Assembly: GCA_023451855.1 (NCBI GenBank)
Contig: JAEXXY010000059.1
Coordinates: 1 to 6,946, forward strand
Reading direction: 5' to 3'
Source of the DNA: Actinomycetes bacterium
GTDB taxonomy: Bacteria; Actinomycetota; Actinomycetes; Actinomycetales; Dermatophilaceae
Length of the DNA stretch: 6,946 nucleotides
In this document: piece after piece, positions 1 through 5,699 of the stretch
Layout of the letters: every line of letters starts with the position of its first letter
Numbering within the stretch: the first letter of the stretch is position 1
Made by a program: the position numbers and the translations under genes
The notes under the pieces: generated by a model
What the model saw: only the letters and a program-made list of their open reading frames with translations
The model's database searches: none
Told to the model about the DNA's origin: nothing

Positions 1-969
1 GTCACCGCCGAGGAGGCCCGCGCTCTCGGCATCCTGCCGCCGCAGGACCGAGCCGCGGTCGTCGCGGGCGCGGCCGCCGGGGCCGTGCTCCTCGACATCG
101 CGGCCGAGGCCGAGCTCGACGCCCCGGTGCGCGTCTCGCTCGTCGGACGCGGCGGCGAGCCGGTGCACGGCCACCTCGTCGTGCGTGCGGGCCGCTTCTC
201 CAAGGCCACCGTCGTCGTCGAGCACACCGGCTCGGCGCAGTACTCCCAGCTGCTCTCCGTCGTCACCGGCGACGGGTCCGACCTCACGGTCGTCTCGGTG
301 CAGCGGTGGGACGACGACGCGGTCCACCTCGCCCAGCACGACGCGCTCGTCGGGCGCGACTCGCGCTACAAGCACCTCGCGGTGACGCTCGGCGGCGAGG
401 TCGTCCGCGTCAACGCCAACGTCCGCTACGCCGGCCCGGGTGGTGACGCCACCCTGCTCGGCGTCTACTTCGCCGACGCCGGCCAGCACCTCGAGCACCG
501 GTCCTACATCGACCACAACGAGGCACACTGCAAGAGCCGGGCCACCTACAAGGGCGCGCTCCAGGGCGAGACGGCCCGCACGGTCTGGGTCGGCGACGTC
601 CTGATCCGCGCCGAGGCCGAGGGCACCGACACCTACGAGCTCAACCGCAACCTCGTGCTCACCGACGGCGCGCGCGCCGACTCGGTACCGAACCTCGAGA
701 TCGAGACCGGCGAGATCGAGGGCGCCGGGCACGCCTCTGCCACGGGCCGGTTCGACGACCTGCAGCTGTTCTACCTGCAGTCGCGCGGCATCACCGAGGA
801 CGAGGCCAAGCGGCTCGTCGTGCGTGGCTTCTTCGCCGACATCATCCGCGAGATCCCGCTCGCCGACCTGCGTGACGAGATCACCGCGGCGATCGAGGAG
901 GAGCTCGCCTCCACGGCCTACGCGGCCGCCACCCAGCAGACCCCCAGCACGACGAACAAGGAGAACTGA
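1..969 (+). CDS. sufD: SufD, Fe-S cluster assembly scaffold subunit (5' end cut off by the window)
   Basis: SufD is the SufB-like subunit of the cytosolic SufBC2D complex that builds Fe-S clusters and passes them to target proteins. The reading frame is open from base 1, so the N-terminal part lies outside; 322 codons remain, against roughly 390 or more in full-length homologues. The visible part is the right-handed beta-helix core plus the C-terminal helical domain that contacts SufC. Family landmarks are the stretch YIDHNEAHCKSRATYKG (bases 505-555), the ELNRNLVL segment (about 637-660) and GHASATGRFDDLQLFYLQSRG (from about base 727). The histidine at 730-732 corresponds to the conserved His of SufD; the Cys-Ser-His motif common in SufB is not present here, which favours SufD over SufB. 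It ends 4 bases before sufC, and the Shine-Dalgarno of sufC lies inside its last codons. sufB is expected just upstream. The family call is secure. Confidence 0.95.
   Translation, partial: VTAEEARALGILPPQDRAAVVAGAAAGAVLLDIAAEAELDAPVRVSLVGRGGEPVHGHLVVRAGRFSKATVVVEHTGSAQYSQLLSVVTGDGSDLTVVSVQRWDDDAVHLAQHDALVGRDSRYKHLAVTLGGEVVRVNANVRYAGPGGDATLLGVYFADAGQHLEHRSYIDHNEAHCKSRATYKGALQGETARTVWVGDVLIRAEAEGTDTYELNRNLVLTDGARADSVPNLEIETGEIEGAGHASATGRFDDLQLFYLQSRGITEDEAKRLVVRGFFADIIREIPLADLRDEITAAIEEELASTAYAAATQQTPSTTNKEN
958..963 (+). promoter_or_regulatory. Ribosome binding site of sufC
   Basis: AAGGAG lies 10 bases before the ATG at 974, inside the last sense codons of sufD. It fixes the sufC start and excludes the longer reading frame beginning at 824, which would overlap sufD out of frame with an Arg/Ser/Pro-rich shadow sequence. 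Confidence 0.8.
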
Positions 970-973
970 CCCG

Positions 974-1741
974 ATGAGCACGCTCGAGATCAAGGGACTG
1001 ACGGTCTCGGTCGAGACCGAGGACGGCCCCAAGGAGATCCTGCGCGGGGTCGACCTCACCGTGAAGTCGGGGGAGACGCACGCGATCATGGGGCCCAACG
1101 GCTCCGGCAAGTCGACGCTGGCCTACAGCATCGCCGGCCACCCGAAGTACACCGTCACCGGCGGCACCGTGACCCTCGACGGCGAGGACGTCCTCGCGAT
1201 GACCGTCGACGAGCGCGCTCGCGCCGGCCTGTTCCTCGCGATGCAGTACCCCGTCGAGGTGCCCGGCGTCACGGTGAGCAACTTCCTGCGCACCGCCAAG
1301 ACCGCGGTCGACGGCGAGGCCCCGAAGCTGCGCACCTGGGTCAAGGAGGTCAAGGAGGCCATGAACAACCTCCGCATGGACCCGGCCTTCGCCGAGCGCT
1401 CGGTCAACGAGGGCTTCTCCGGTGGCGAGAAGAAGCGCCACGAGATCCTCCAGATGGAGCTGCTCAAGCCGAAGGTGGCCGTGCTCGACGAGACCGACTC
1501 CGGCCTCGACGTCGACGCCCTGAAGATCGTCTCCGAGGGCGTCAACCGCGCCAAGGAGAACAGCGACCTCGGCGTCCTGCTCATCACGCACTACACGCGC
1601 ATCCTGCGCTACATCAAGCCCGACTTCGTGCACGTGTTCGTCGAGGGCAAGATCGTCGAGGAGGGGGGCCCCGAGCTGGCCGACCGTCTCGAGGACGAGG
1701 GTTACGACCGCTACACGACGACGGCGGCGGCGGGGGCCTGA
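974..1741 (+). CDS. sufC: SufC, Fe-S assembly ABC-type ATPase
   Basis: SufC is the soluble ABC ATPase of the SufBC2D scaffold; ATP-driven dimerisation remodels SufB-SufD during cluster assembly. The protein is 255 aa, normal for the family. All nucleotide-binding motifs are visible: Walker A GPNGSGKST at residues 40-48 (Lys46), Q-loop Gln91 in AMQYPVEVPGV, signature FSGGEKKR at 148-155, Walker B VAVLDETD at 168-175 (Asp172, Glu173), D-loop SGLD at 176-179 and switch His206 in LITHYTR. The SGGEKKR signature and DETDSGLD segment are typical of SufC rather than transporter ATPases, and no permease gene is nearby. The start at 974 has a good Shine-Dalgarno 10 bases upstream. The C-terminus ends in an Ala/Gly/Thr tail that is probably unstructured. 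sufS follows after 5 bases. Identification is very secure. Confidence 0.98.
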   Translation: MSTLEIKGLTVSVETEDGPKEILRGVDLTVKSGETHAIMGPNGSGKSTLAYSIAGHPKYTVTGGTVTLDGEDVLAMTVDERARAGLFLAMQYPVEVPGVTVSNFLRTAKTAVDGEAPKLRTWVKEVKEAMNNLRMDPAFAERSVNEGFSGGEKKRHEILQMELLKPKVAVLDETDSGLDVDALKIVSEGVNRAKENSDLGVLLITHYTRILRYIKPDFVHVFVEGKIVEEGGPELADRLEDEGYDRYTTTAAAGA

Positions 1742-1746
1742 CCACC

Positions 1747-3123
1747 GTGCCGGACGTCCAGCCGTTCACGGACCGGGAGCTCGCCGCGCTGCGCGGCGAG
1801 TTCCCGATCCTGGCGCGCACGGTTCGTGACGGCAGGCCGCTCGTCTACCTCGACTCCGGGGCGACGTCGCACAAGCCGACCGCCGTCCTCGACGCCGAGC
1901 GCGCGTTCTACGAGCAGCACAACGCCGCCGTCCACCGCGGCGCGCACCAGCTCGCCGAGGAGGCCACCGACGCCTTCGAGGCGGCGCGCGCCACGGTCGC
2001 CGCCTTCGTCGGCGCCCCGGCCGACGAGGTGGTGTTCACCAAGAATGCCACCGAGGCGCTCAACCTGGTCGCGTACGCGTTCTCCAACGCCGCGCCGACC
2101 CAGGAGCCCAAGGACGAGCGGTTCGTGCTCGGCCCGGGCGACGAGGTGCTCGTCACCGAGATGGAGCACCACGCCAACCTCGTGCCGTGGCAGGAGCTGT
2201 GCCGGCGCACCGGCGCCACCCTGCGCTGGGTGCCGGTGGCGGCCGACGGAACGCTCGACCTCACCGACCTCGACACACTGCTCACCGAGCGCACCAAGGT
2301 CTTCGCCTTCACGCACGTGTCCAACGTGCTCGGCACCGTCAACCCCGTCACCGACCTCGCGCAGCGGGCCCACGCCGTCGGCGCGCTCGTCGTCGTCGAC
2401 GCGTGCCAGTCGGTGCCGCACCTGGCCGTCGACGTCTCGACGCTCGGGGCCGACTTCATCGCCTTCAGCGGCCACAAGGTGTACGGACCGATGGGCGTCG
2501 GCGTCCTCTGGGGCCGCGCCGAGCTGCTCGAGGTCATGCCGCCGTTCCTCACCGGGGGCTCGATGATCGAGCTCGTGACGATGGAGCGCTCGACCTACGC
2601 ACCGGCGCCGCAGAAGTTCGAGGCCGGAGTGCCCAACGCAGCCCAGGCCGTCGGCCTGGCCGCTGCGCTCGGCTGGGTGGAGAGCGTGGGCATCGACCGC
2701 ATCCACGCCCACGAGGCCTCGCTCGTCGACGCGCTGCTCGCCGGTCTCGCCGAGCGGCCGTGGGTCCGCGTCGTCGGCCCGCCGCGCGGTGTCGACCGGG
2801 GCGGGGCCGTCGCGTTCGTCGTCGACGGCGTCCACGCCCACGACGTCGGACAGGTGCTCGACGACGCCGGTGTCGCCGTGCGCGTCGGGCACCACTGCGC
2901 GTGGCCGCTGCACCGCGTCCTGGACGCCGCGGCGACGACCCGCGCGTCCTTCGGGGTGCACAACGGCCTCGACGACGTCCGGTCGCTGCTCGACGCGCTC
3001 GACCGGGTGCCGGCCGTCTTCGGCGTCGACGTGTCCGACACCGACCCCGACGCCGACCTCGAGGCGCGCCACGACGCCCGGGCCCTGCGGGGCGAGGGCG
3101 AGAGCACCCGGGAGGCGAGCTGA
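1747..3123 (+). CDS. sufS: SufS, cysteine desulfurase (group II, PLP-dependent)
   Basis: SufS converts L-cysteine to alanine and carries the released sulfur as a persulfide for Fe-S assembly. Visible motifs: YLDSGATSHKP near the N-terminus, the PLP-stacking His142 in TEMEHHANLVPWQ, Asp218 in VVDACQS, the Schiff-base Lys244 in SGHKVYGP, and the catalytic Cys384 in RVGHHCAWPLH. The GHHCA context marks a group II (SufS) rather than an IscS enzyme. The protein is 458 aa, longer than many SufS (about 405-420 aa); extra length lies in a segment before GDEVLVTEMEHH (about residues 115-130) and in an acidic, charged tail after about residue 425. The start is GTG, the first possible start in this frame, 5 bases after the sufC stop. 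It has no clear Shine-Dalgarno, so re-initiation after sufC is likely. Its stop overlaps the sufU start by one base. SufU is the expected sulfur acceptor. Confidence 0.96.
   Translation: MPDVQPFTDRELAALRGEFPILARTVRDGRPLVYLDSGATSHKPTAVLDAERAFYEQHNAAVHRGAHQLAEEATDAFEAARATVAAFVGAPADEVVFTKNATEALNLVAYAFSNAAPTQEPKDERFVLGPGDEVLVTEMEHHANLVPWQELCRRTGATLRWVPVAADGTLDLTDLDTLLTERTKVFAFTHVSNVLGTVNPVTDLAQRAHAVGALVVVDACQSVPHLAVDVSTLGADFIAFSGHKVYGPMGVGVLWGRAELLEVMPPFLTGGSMIELVTMERSTYAPAPQKFEAGVPNAAQAVGLAAALGWVESVGIDRIHAHEASLVDALLAGLAERPWVRVVGPPRGVDRGGAVAFVVDGVHAHDVGQVLDDAGVAVRVGHHCAWPLHRVLDAAATTRASFGVHNGLDDVRSLLDALDRVPAVFGVDVSDTDPDADLEARHDARALRGEGESTREAS
3110..3115 (+). promoter_or_regulatory. Ribosome binding site of sufU
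   Basis: GGGAGG lies 7 bases before the ATG at 3123, within the last codons of sufS. Together with the one-base TGATG stop/start overlap it supports the short, in-frame sufU start and suggests translational coupling to sufS. Confidence 0.7.
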
Positions 3124-3617
3124 TGGACCTCTACCAGGAGCTCATCCTCGACCACTCGAAGCGGCCGCACCACGCCGGGCTGCGCGAGCCGTTCGACGCG
3201 GAGGTGCACCACATCAACCCGACGTGCGGCGACGAGGTCACCCTCCGCGTCGACGTGTCGGGTGAGGGTGCCGACGCGGTCGTGACCGACGTGTCCTACG
3301 ACGCGCGCGGCTGCTCGATCTCGGTGGCCAGCTCGTCCGTCCTCGCCGAGGAGGTCATCGGCCGCCCGGTCGCGGAGGCGCTGGCGACCTTCGAGGCGAT
3401 GCGTGCGATGCTCACCTCCAAGGGCGCCGTGAAGGGCGACGAGGAGGTCATCGGCGACGGTGTCGCCTTCGCCGGCGTCGCGAAATACCCGGCCCGCGTC
3501 AAGTGCGCGCTGCTCGGCTGGACCGCCTTCACCGACGCCCTGGCCCGTGCCGGCGTCGACATCTCGACATCGAGATCCGATACGAGTTCTACCTCCCCGC
3601 AAGGAGTTTCGTCATGA
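3123..3617 (+). CDS. sufU: SufU, zinc-dependent sulfurtransferase
   Basis: SufU takes the persulfide sulfur from SufS and passes it to the SufBCD scaffold; in Gram-positive bacteria it replaces SufE. The protein is 164 aa from ATG 3123. It begins MDLYQELILDHSKRPHH, a typical SufU/IscU opening. Zinc and catalytic ligands are present: Cys35 and Asp37 in NPTCGDE, Cys64 in ARGCSIS, and Cys128 in ARVKCALLGW. The long spacing between Cys64 and Cys128, with the KGDEEVIGDG insert, separates SufU from scaffold-type IscU. The last 16 or so residues are a Ser/Thr-rich tail (STSRSDTSSTSPQG) encoded by a stretch with more A and T than its surroundings; it is probably disordered and looks like read-through of a former spacer. 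The stop overlaps the sufT start (ATGA). Family assignment is secure; the tail is unlikely to be functionally conserved. Confidence 0.95.
   Translation: MDLYQELILDHSKRPHHAGLREPFDAEVHHINPTCGDEVTLRVDVSGEGADAVVTDVSYDARGCSISVASSSVLAEEVIGRPVAEALATFEAMRAMLTSKGAVKGDEEVIGDGVAFAGVAKYPARVKCALLGWTAFTDALARAGVDISTSRSDTSSTSPQGVSS
3561..3576. repeat. Perfect inverted repeat in the 3' end of sufU
   Basis: Arms ATCTCGA and TCGAGAT flank a CA centre. The dyad lies in the part of sufU that encodes its Ser/Thr-rich tail, 38 bases before the sufT start. It could be a protein-binding dyad, or as RNA a 5-bp stem with a 6-base loop. It does not match operator consensus sequences I know for IdeR, Zur or LexA. It may be chance. 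Confidence 0.45.
3601..3606 (+). promoter_or_regulatory. Ribosome binding site of sufT
   Basis: AAGGAG lies 7 bases before the ATG at 3614. It supports that start over any upstream in-frame start; the frame is open back to 3503, but its extra codons are the shadow of sufU. Confidence 0.8.
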
Positions 3618-3940
3618 CCGAGACCACCACACCCACCAACGTCGCCGACGTCGAGGAAGCGCTGCGTGACGTCGTCGACCCCGAGCTCGGCATCAACGTC
3701 GTCGACCTCGGGCTCGTCTACGGCATCACCGTCGACGCCCAGGCGCACGCCGTCATCGACATGACCCTGACGTCCGCGGCCTGCCCGCTGACCGACGTCA
3801 TCGAGGACCAGACCGCCCAGGCGCTCGAGGGCCTCGTCGCCACGCACCGCATCAACTGGGTGTGGATGCCGCCGTGGGGCCCGGACAAGATCACCGAGGA
3901 CGGCCGCGAGCAGCTGCGCGCGCTCGGCTTCAACCTCTGA
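3614..3940 (+). CDS. sufT: SufT, MIP18/DUF59-family Fe-S maturation factor
   Basis: This is a 108-residue single-domain DUF59 (MIP18) protein. Members of this family help mature or repair Fe-S proteins; in actinobacteria and firmicutes the copy linked to suf is called SufT. Visible motifs are DPELGINVVDLGLVYGI (residues 22-38), the conserved Cys57 in TSAACPLTD, and the C-terminal block NWVWMPPWGPDKITEDGREQ (81-100). Length is normal for the stand-alone domain. The start at 3614 has an AAGGAG Shine-Dalgarno 7 bases upstream and overlaps the sufU stop by four bases (ATGA), so translation is probably coupled. The next gene begins 11 bases after its stop. The domain is certain; the detailed biochemical role of SufT is less well defined than for the other suf products. 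Confidence 0.93.
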   Translation: MTETTTPTNVADVEEALRDVVDPELGINVVDLGLVYGITVDAQAHAVIDMTLTSAACPLTDVIEDQTAQALEGLVATHRINWVWMPPWGPDKITEDGREQLRALGFNL

Positions 3941-3951
3941 GCTCCGCCGAC

Positions 3952-4566
3952 GTGACAGCCCGCGTCATCGAGGTCGACCCCGACCGGTTCGACCGCTGGA
4001 TGGCCGGGTTCGCCGAACGGCACGGGCCCTACGACGCCGCGGTGGAGACCACTCCCGGCGGCGTCGTCGTGTCCGCGCGCGCGGCCGACGGCTCGACCGT
4101 CGTGGCGACGCCCTTCGCGCACGACCCGCTCGGCGTCGTGCTCGTGCGCCGCGGCGGATACGGGGTGGGGCTGGCATCACGGGGCGGGTGGCTCGGCTCG
4201 AAGGTCGGGACGCGGCACGTGCAGTCGCGCACGGCCGCCGGCGGGTGGTCCCAGCAGCGGTTCGCCCGGCGTCGGGGCAAGCAGGCCGACGAGCTCGTCG
4301 AGGCCGTCGTGGGCCACGCCCGACGCGTCCTGCTCGGTGACGACGAGTCACCGCCGACCGGTGCTCCCGGCCTGCCGCGGGCGCTCGTCGTCGGGGGCGA
4401 CCGCGGCCTCGTGCGCGAGGTGCTCGACGCGTCGGCCCTGCGGGCGCTGCGCGACCTGCCGGTGCGAGAGCTCTACGACCTGCCCGACCCGAAGCGCGAC
4501 GTGCTGGAGACGGCGCTGCGGCGGGGCCGCGCCGTCCGCATCGAGCTGAGCGAACCGCTCAGCTGA
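3952..4566 (+). CDS. acVLRF1-family peptidyl-tRNA hydrolase (Vms1-like release factor)
   Basis: The 204-residue product resembles the actinobacterial VLRF1 family, relatives of eukaryotic Vms1/ANKZF1, which cleave peptidyl-tRNA on stalled or split ribosomes. The diagnostic stretch is GGWSQQRFARRRGKQ at residues 97-111, the equivalent of the catalytic GGQ-like loop; Gln101 or Gln102 is the probable catalytic residue. Before it come RWMAGFAERHGP (15-26) and a GYGVGLASRGG segment (69-79); after it a C-terminal half with LVVGGDRGLVREVLD (from about residue 144). The start chosen is GTG 3952, 11 bases after the sufT stop. It has no clear Shine-Dalgarno, so coupling to sufT is likely. ATG 4000 is an alternative, but it would remove the conserved lead-in, while a start at 3862 would overlap sufT. 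The gene ends 8 bases into the convergent metallopeptidase gene. Ribosome rescue is inferred from the family, not shown here. Confidence 0.85.
   Translation: MTARVIEVDPDRFDRWMAGFAERHGPYDAAVETTPGGVVVSARAADGSTVVATPFAHDPLGVVLVRRGGYGVGLASRGGWLGSKVGTRHVQSRTAAGGWSQQRFARRRGKQADELVEAVVGHARRVLLGDDESPPTGAPGLPRALVVGGDRGLVREVLDASALRALRDLPVRELYDLPDPKRDVLETALRRGRAVRIELSEPLS
4544..4564. terminator. Hairpin shared by two convergent genes, possible bidirectional terminator
   Basis: AGCTGAGCG, a 3-base AAC loop and CGCTCAGCT form a perfect 9-bp stem. It spans the last codons of the VLRF1-like gene, the first base of its TGA stop, and the stop codon and last codon of the opposite-strand metallopeptidase. There is no T-run on either side, so it is not a classical intrinsic terminator, but such U-less hairpins are common between convergent genes in high-GC actinobacteria. 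Termination is inferred from position and symmetry. Confidence 0.55.
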
Positions 4567-5524
4567 CGGTGTCGACGCCGAAGGTGTTGCACTGGTTGAT
4601 GTCGCCGGTGCGGTAGCCCCGGATGAACCACTGCTGCCGTGCGGTCGAGGACCCGTGGGTCCACGTCTCGGGGGTGACGCGGCCCTGCATCTTCTCCTGG
4701 ATGCGGTCGTCGCCCACGGCCGAGGCCGCCGAGAGCGCGGACTTGATGTCGGCCTCGGTGATCGGCTTGAGCAGCGTCGTGCCGTTCGCGTCGGTCGTCT
4801 CGGTGGCGTGCTTGGCCCACGTGCCGGCGAGGCAGTCGGCCATGAGCTCGGTGCGCACCGAACCGGAGTTCGGGCCCTGCGGGTCCTGCTGTGCCTTGTT
4901 GAGGATGCCGAGCAGGTCCTGGATGTGGTGGCCGTACTCGTGCGCGATGACGTACTCCTTGGCCAGCTGCCCGCCGTCGGCGCCGAACTTGCTCTGCAGC
5001 TCGGAGAAGAAGCTGGCGTCGATGTAGACCTTGCCGTCGAGGGGGCAGTAGAACGGGCCGACCTGCGAGTTGGCCGTGCCGCACCCCGAGGGCGTCTGGC
5101 CCTGGTAGATGACCGTCTTGGCCGGCTCGTAGTTCACCTGGTACTTCGGCAGGGTCTTGGTCCAGTAGTCCTGCACGCTGTTGACCGTCGCGACGATGAG
5201 GCACACGTCGTCCTTGTTCGCGTCGGCGCCGGTCTTGCAGTGGGAGAAGTCGCTGTTCTGCACCTGCCCGGCCGCGGCCACCTGGCTGCTGTCGAGCTGC
5301 TGGGACTGCAGCCCGCCCGTGCCGGCGTCGCCGGACCCTCCGCCGCCGAGCAGGCGGCTGCCGCCGAAGATGAGCAGCAGGACGAGCATGATGAGCCCGC
5401 CGATGCCGCCACCGACCTGGATGCCGCCGGGGAACCCGCCGCCGCCTCCGCCGCCGAACCCGCCCCCGCCGCTGCCGCTCTCGACCTGCGAGGTGTCCAG
5501 CTGCGCGTTGTCGTTGAAGGTCAT
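4559..5524 (-). CDS. Neutral zinc metallopeptidase, YpfJ/KPN_02809 family, membrane-anchored
   Basis: A 321-residue predicted zinc peptidase; substrates of this family are not established. The zinc motif HEYGH is at residues 195-199 with catalytic Glu196, and the third ligand is probably Glu226 in TELMADCLAGTW. Other family marks are GPFYCPLDGKVYID (156-169) and the C-terminal QQWFIRGYRTGDINQC. The order is a short polar N-terminus, a glycine-rich stretch (17-43), one hydrophobic segment (about 41-59), then the catalytic domain. This suggests a single-pass anchor with the protease domain outside the cell. Six cysteines (96, 108, 148, 160, 231, 312) would fit disulfides in an exported domain. 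The start at 5522-5524 has GAGGA 8 bases upstream. There is no classical cleavable signal peptide. It converges on the VLRF1-like gene and reads in the same direction as the CPBP gene 172 bases upstream. Confidence 0.92.
   Translation of the reverse strand: MTFNDNAQLDTSQVESGSGGGGFGGGGGGGFPGGIQVGGGIGGLIMLVLLLIFGGSRLLGGGGSGDAGTGGLQSQQLDSSQVAAAGQVQNSDFSHCKTGADANKDDVCLIVATVNSVQDYWTKTLPKYQVNYEPAKTVIYQGQTPSGCGTANSQVGPFYCPLDGKVYIDASFFSELQSKFGADGGQLAKEYVIAHEYGHHIQDLLGILNKAQQDPQGPNSGSVRTELMADCLAGTWAKHATETTDANGTTLLKPITEADIKSALSAASAVGDDRIQEKMQGRVTPETWTHGSSTARQQWFIRGYRTGDINQCNTFGVDTVS
5431..5480. repeat. Low-complexity GCC-rich tract encoding the Gly-rich linker
   Basis: On the + strand this is a run of CCG/CCC/GCC triplets interrupted by GAA and CTC. 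On the coding (-) strand it encodes most of the glycine-rich segment of the metallopeptidase (residues about 17-32). Such tracts can vary in triplet number without breaking the frame. It is a simple compositional repeat, not a mobile element. Confidence 0.7.
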
Positions 5525-5696
5525 GTCACCGATCCTCGGGGTTCAGGGCGGGGGAGTCCCGGTCCGACCGAGTTCACCCTAGCGCCGGGCGCCGGCACGC
5601 CGCTGCGTCGTGAGGACCTCGTACCCGCTTGACCCGCACCGGCTCACCACCGGCTCACCACTGGCTCTCGTCACTGGCTCTCGTCACCGGCTCTCG
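5525..5696 (-). other. Intergenic region upstream of the metallopeptidase gene
   Basis: This 172-base gap separates the metallopeptidase start from the CPBP stop. It holds the metallopeptidase Shine-Dalgarno (GAGGA, complement of 5533-5537) and a possible -10 element TAGGGT (complement of 5576-5581) that fits the loose actinobacterial TAnnnT pattern but has no recognisable -35 partner. A small GC hairpin lies at 5584-5596 (GCCGG-GCG-CCGGC). The right third is filled by the tandem repeat. No open frame here looks like a gene. The promoter is only a candidate. Confidence 0.4.
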
Positions 5697-5699
5697 TCA
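5639..5699. repeat. Short tandem repeat: two 11-mers then three 13-mers
   Basis: On the + strand two perfect copies of CCGGCTCACCA (5639-5660) are followed by three copies of CYGGCTCTCGTCA (5661-5699), where Y is T, T, then C. The two unit types share the CCGGCTC core. The final TCA (5697-5699) is the complement of the CPBP gene's TGA stop, so each 13-mer carries a copy of that stop. The array starts exactly at the gene end and probably grew by slippage or unequal recombination. Confidence 0.85.

Noticed and set aside
1711..3072. 453-codon open frame on the - strand opposite sufS
   Set aside because: Its Arg/Val/Asp/Gly-rich translation has no domain signature and mirrors the codon bias of sufS, whose catalytic motifs are intact. 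Long antisense frames are expected at this GC content.
2187..3122. Long upstream extension of the sufU reading frame
   Set aside because: The part before ATG 3123 is an Arg-rich shadow of sufS; the Shine-Dalgarno at 3110 and the SufU N-terminal motif place the start at 3123.
3862..3951. Start of the VLRF1-like gene at ATG 3862
   Set aside because: It would overlap the sufT C-terminus by 79 bases with a low-complexity Arg/Ala extension; GTG 3952 fits the operon spacing and the family's N-terminus better.
5584..5596. Small GC-rich hairpin as a terminator of the CPBP transcript
   Set aside because: Only 5 bp of stem with no T-run, and such stems are frequent by chance in this composition; kept only as a note in the intergenic entry.
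4655..5632. 325-codon open frame on the + strand opposite the metallopeptidase
   Set aside because: Low-complexity Ala/Val/Gly/Arg composition with no motif; the opposite strand carries HEYGH and other zinc-peptidase marks.
5639..5699. Repeat array as a CRISPR
   Set aside because: Units are 11-13 bases, directly adjacent with no spacers, and no cas genes are present.
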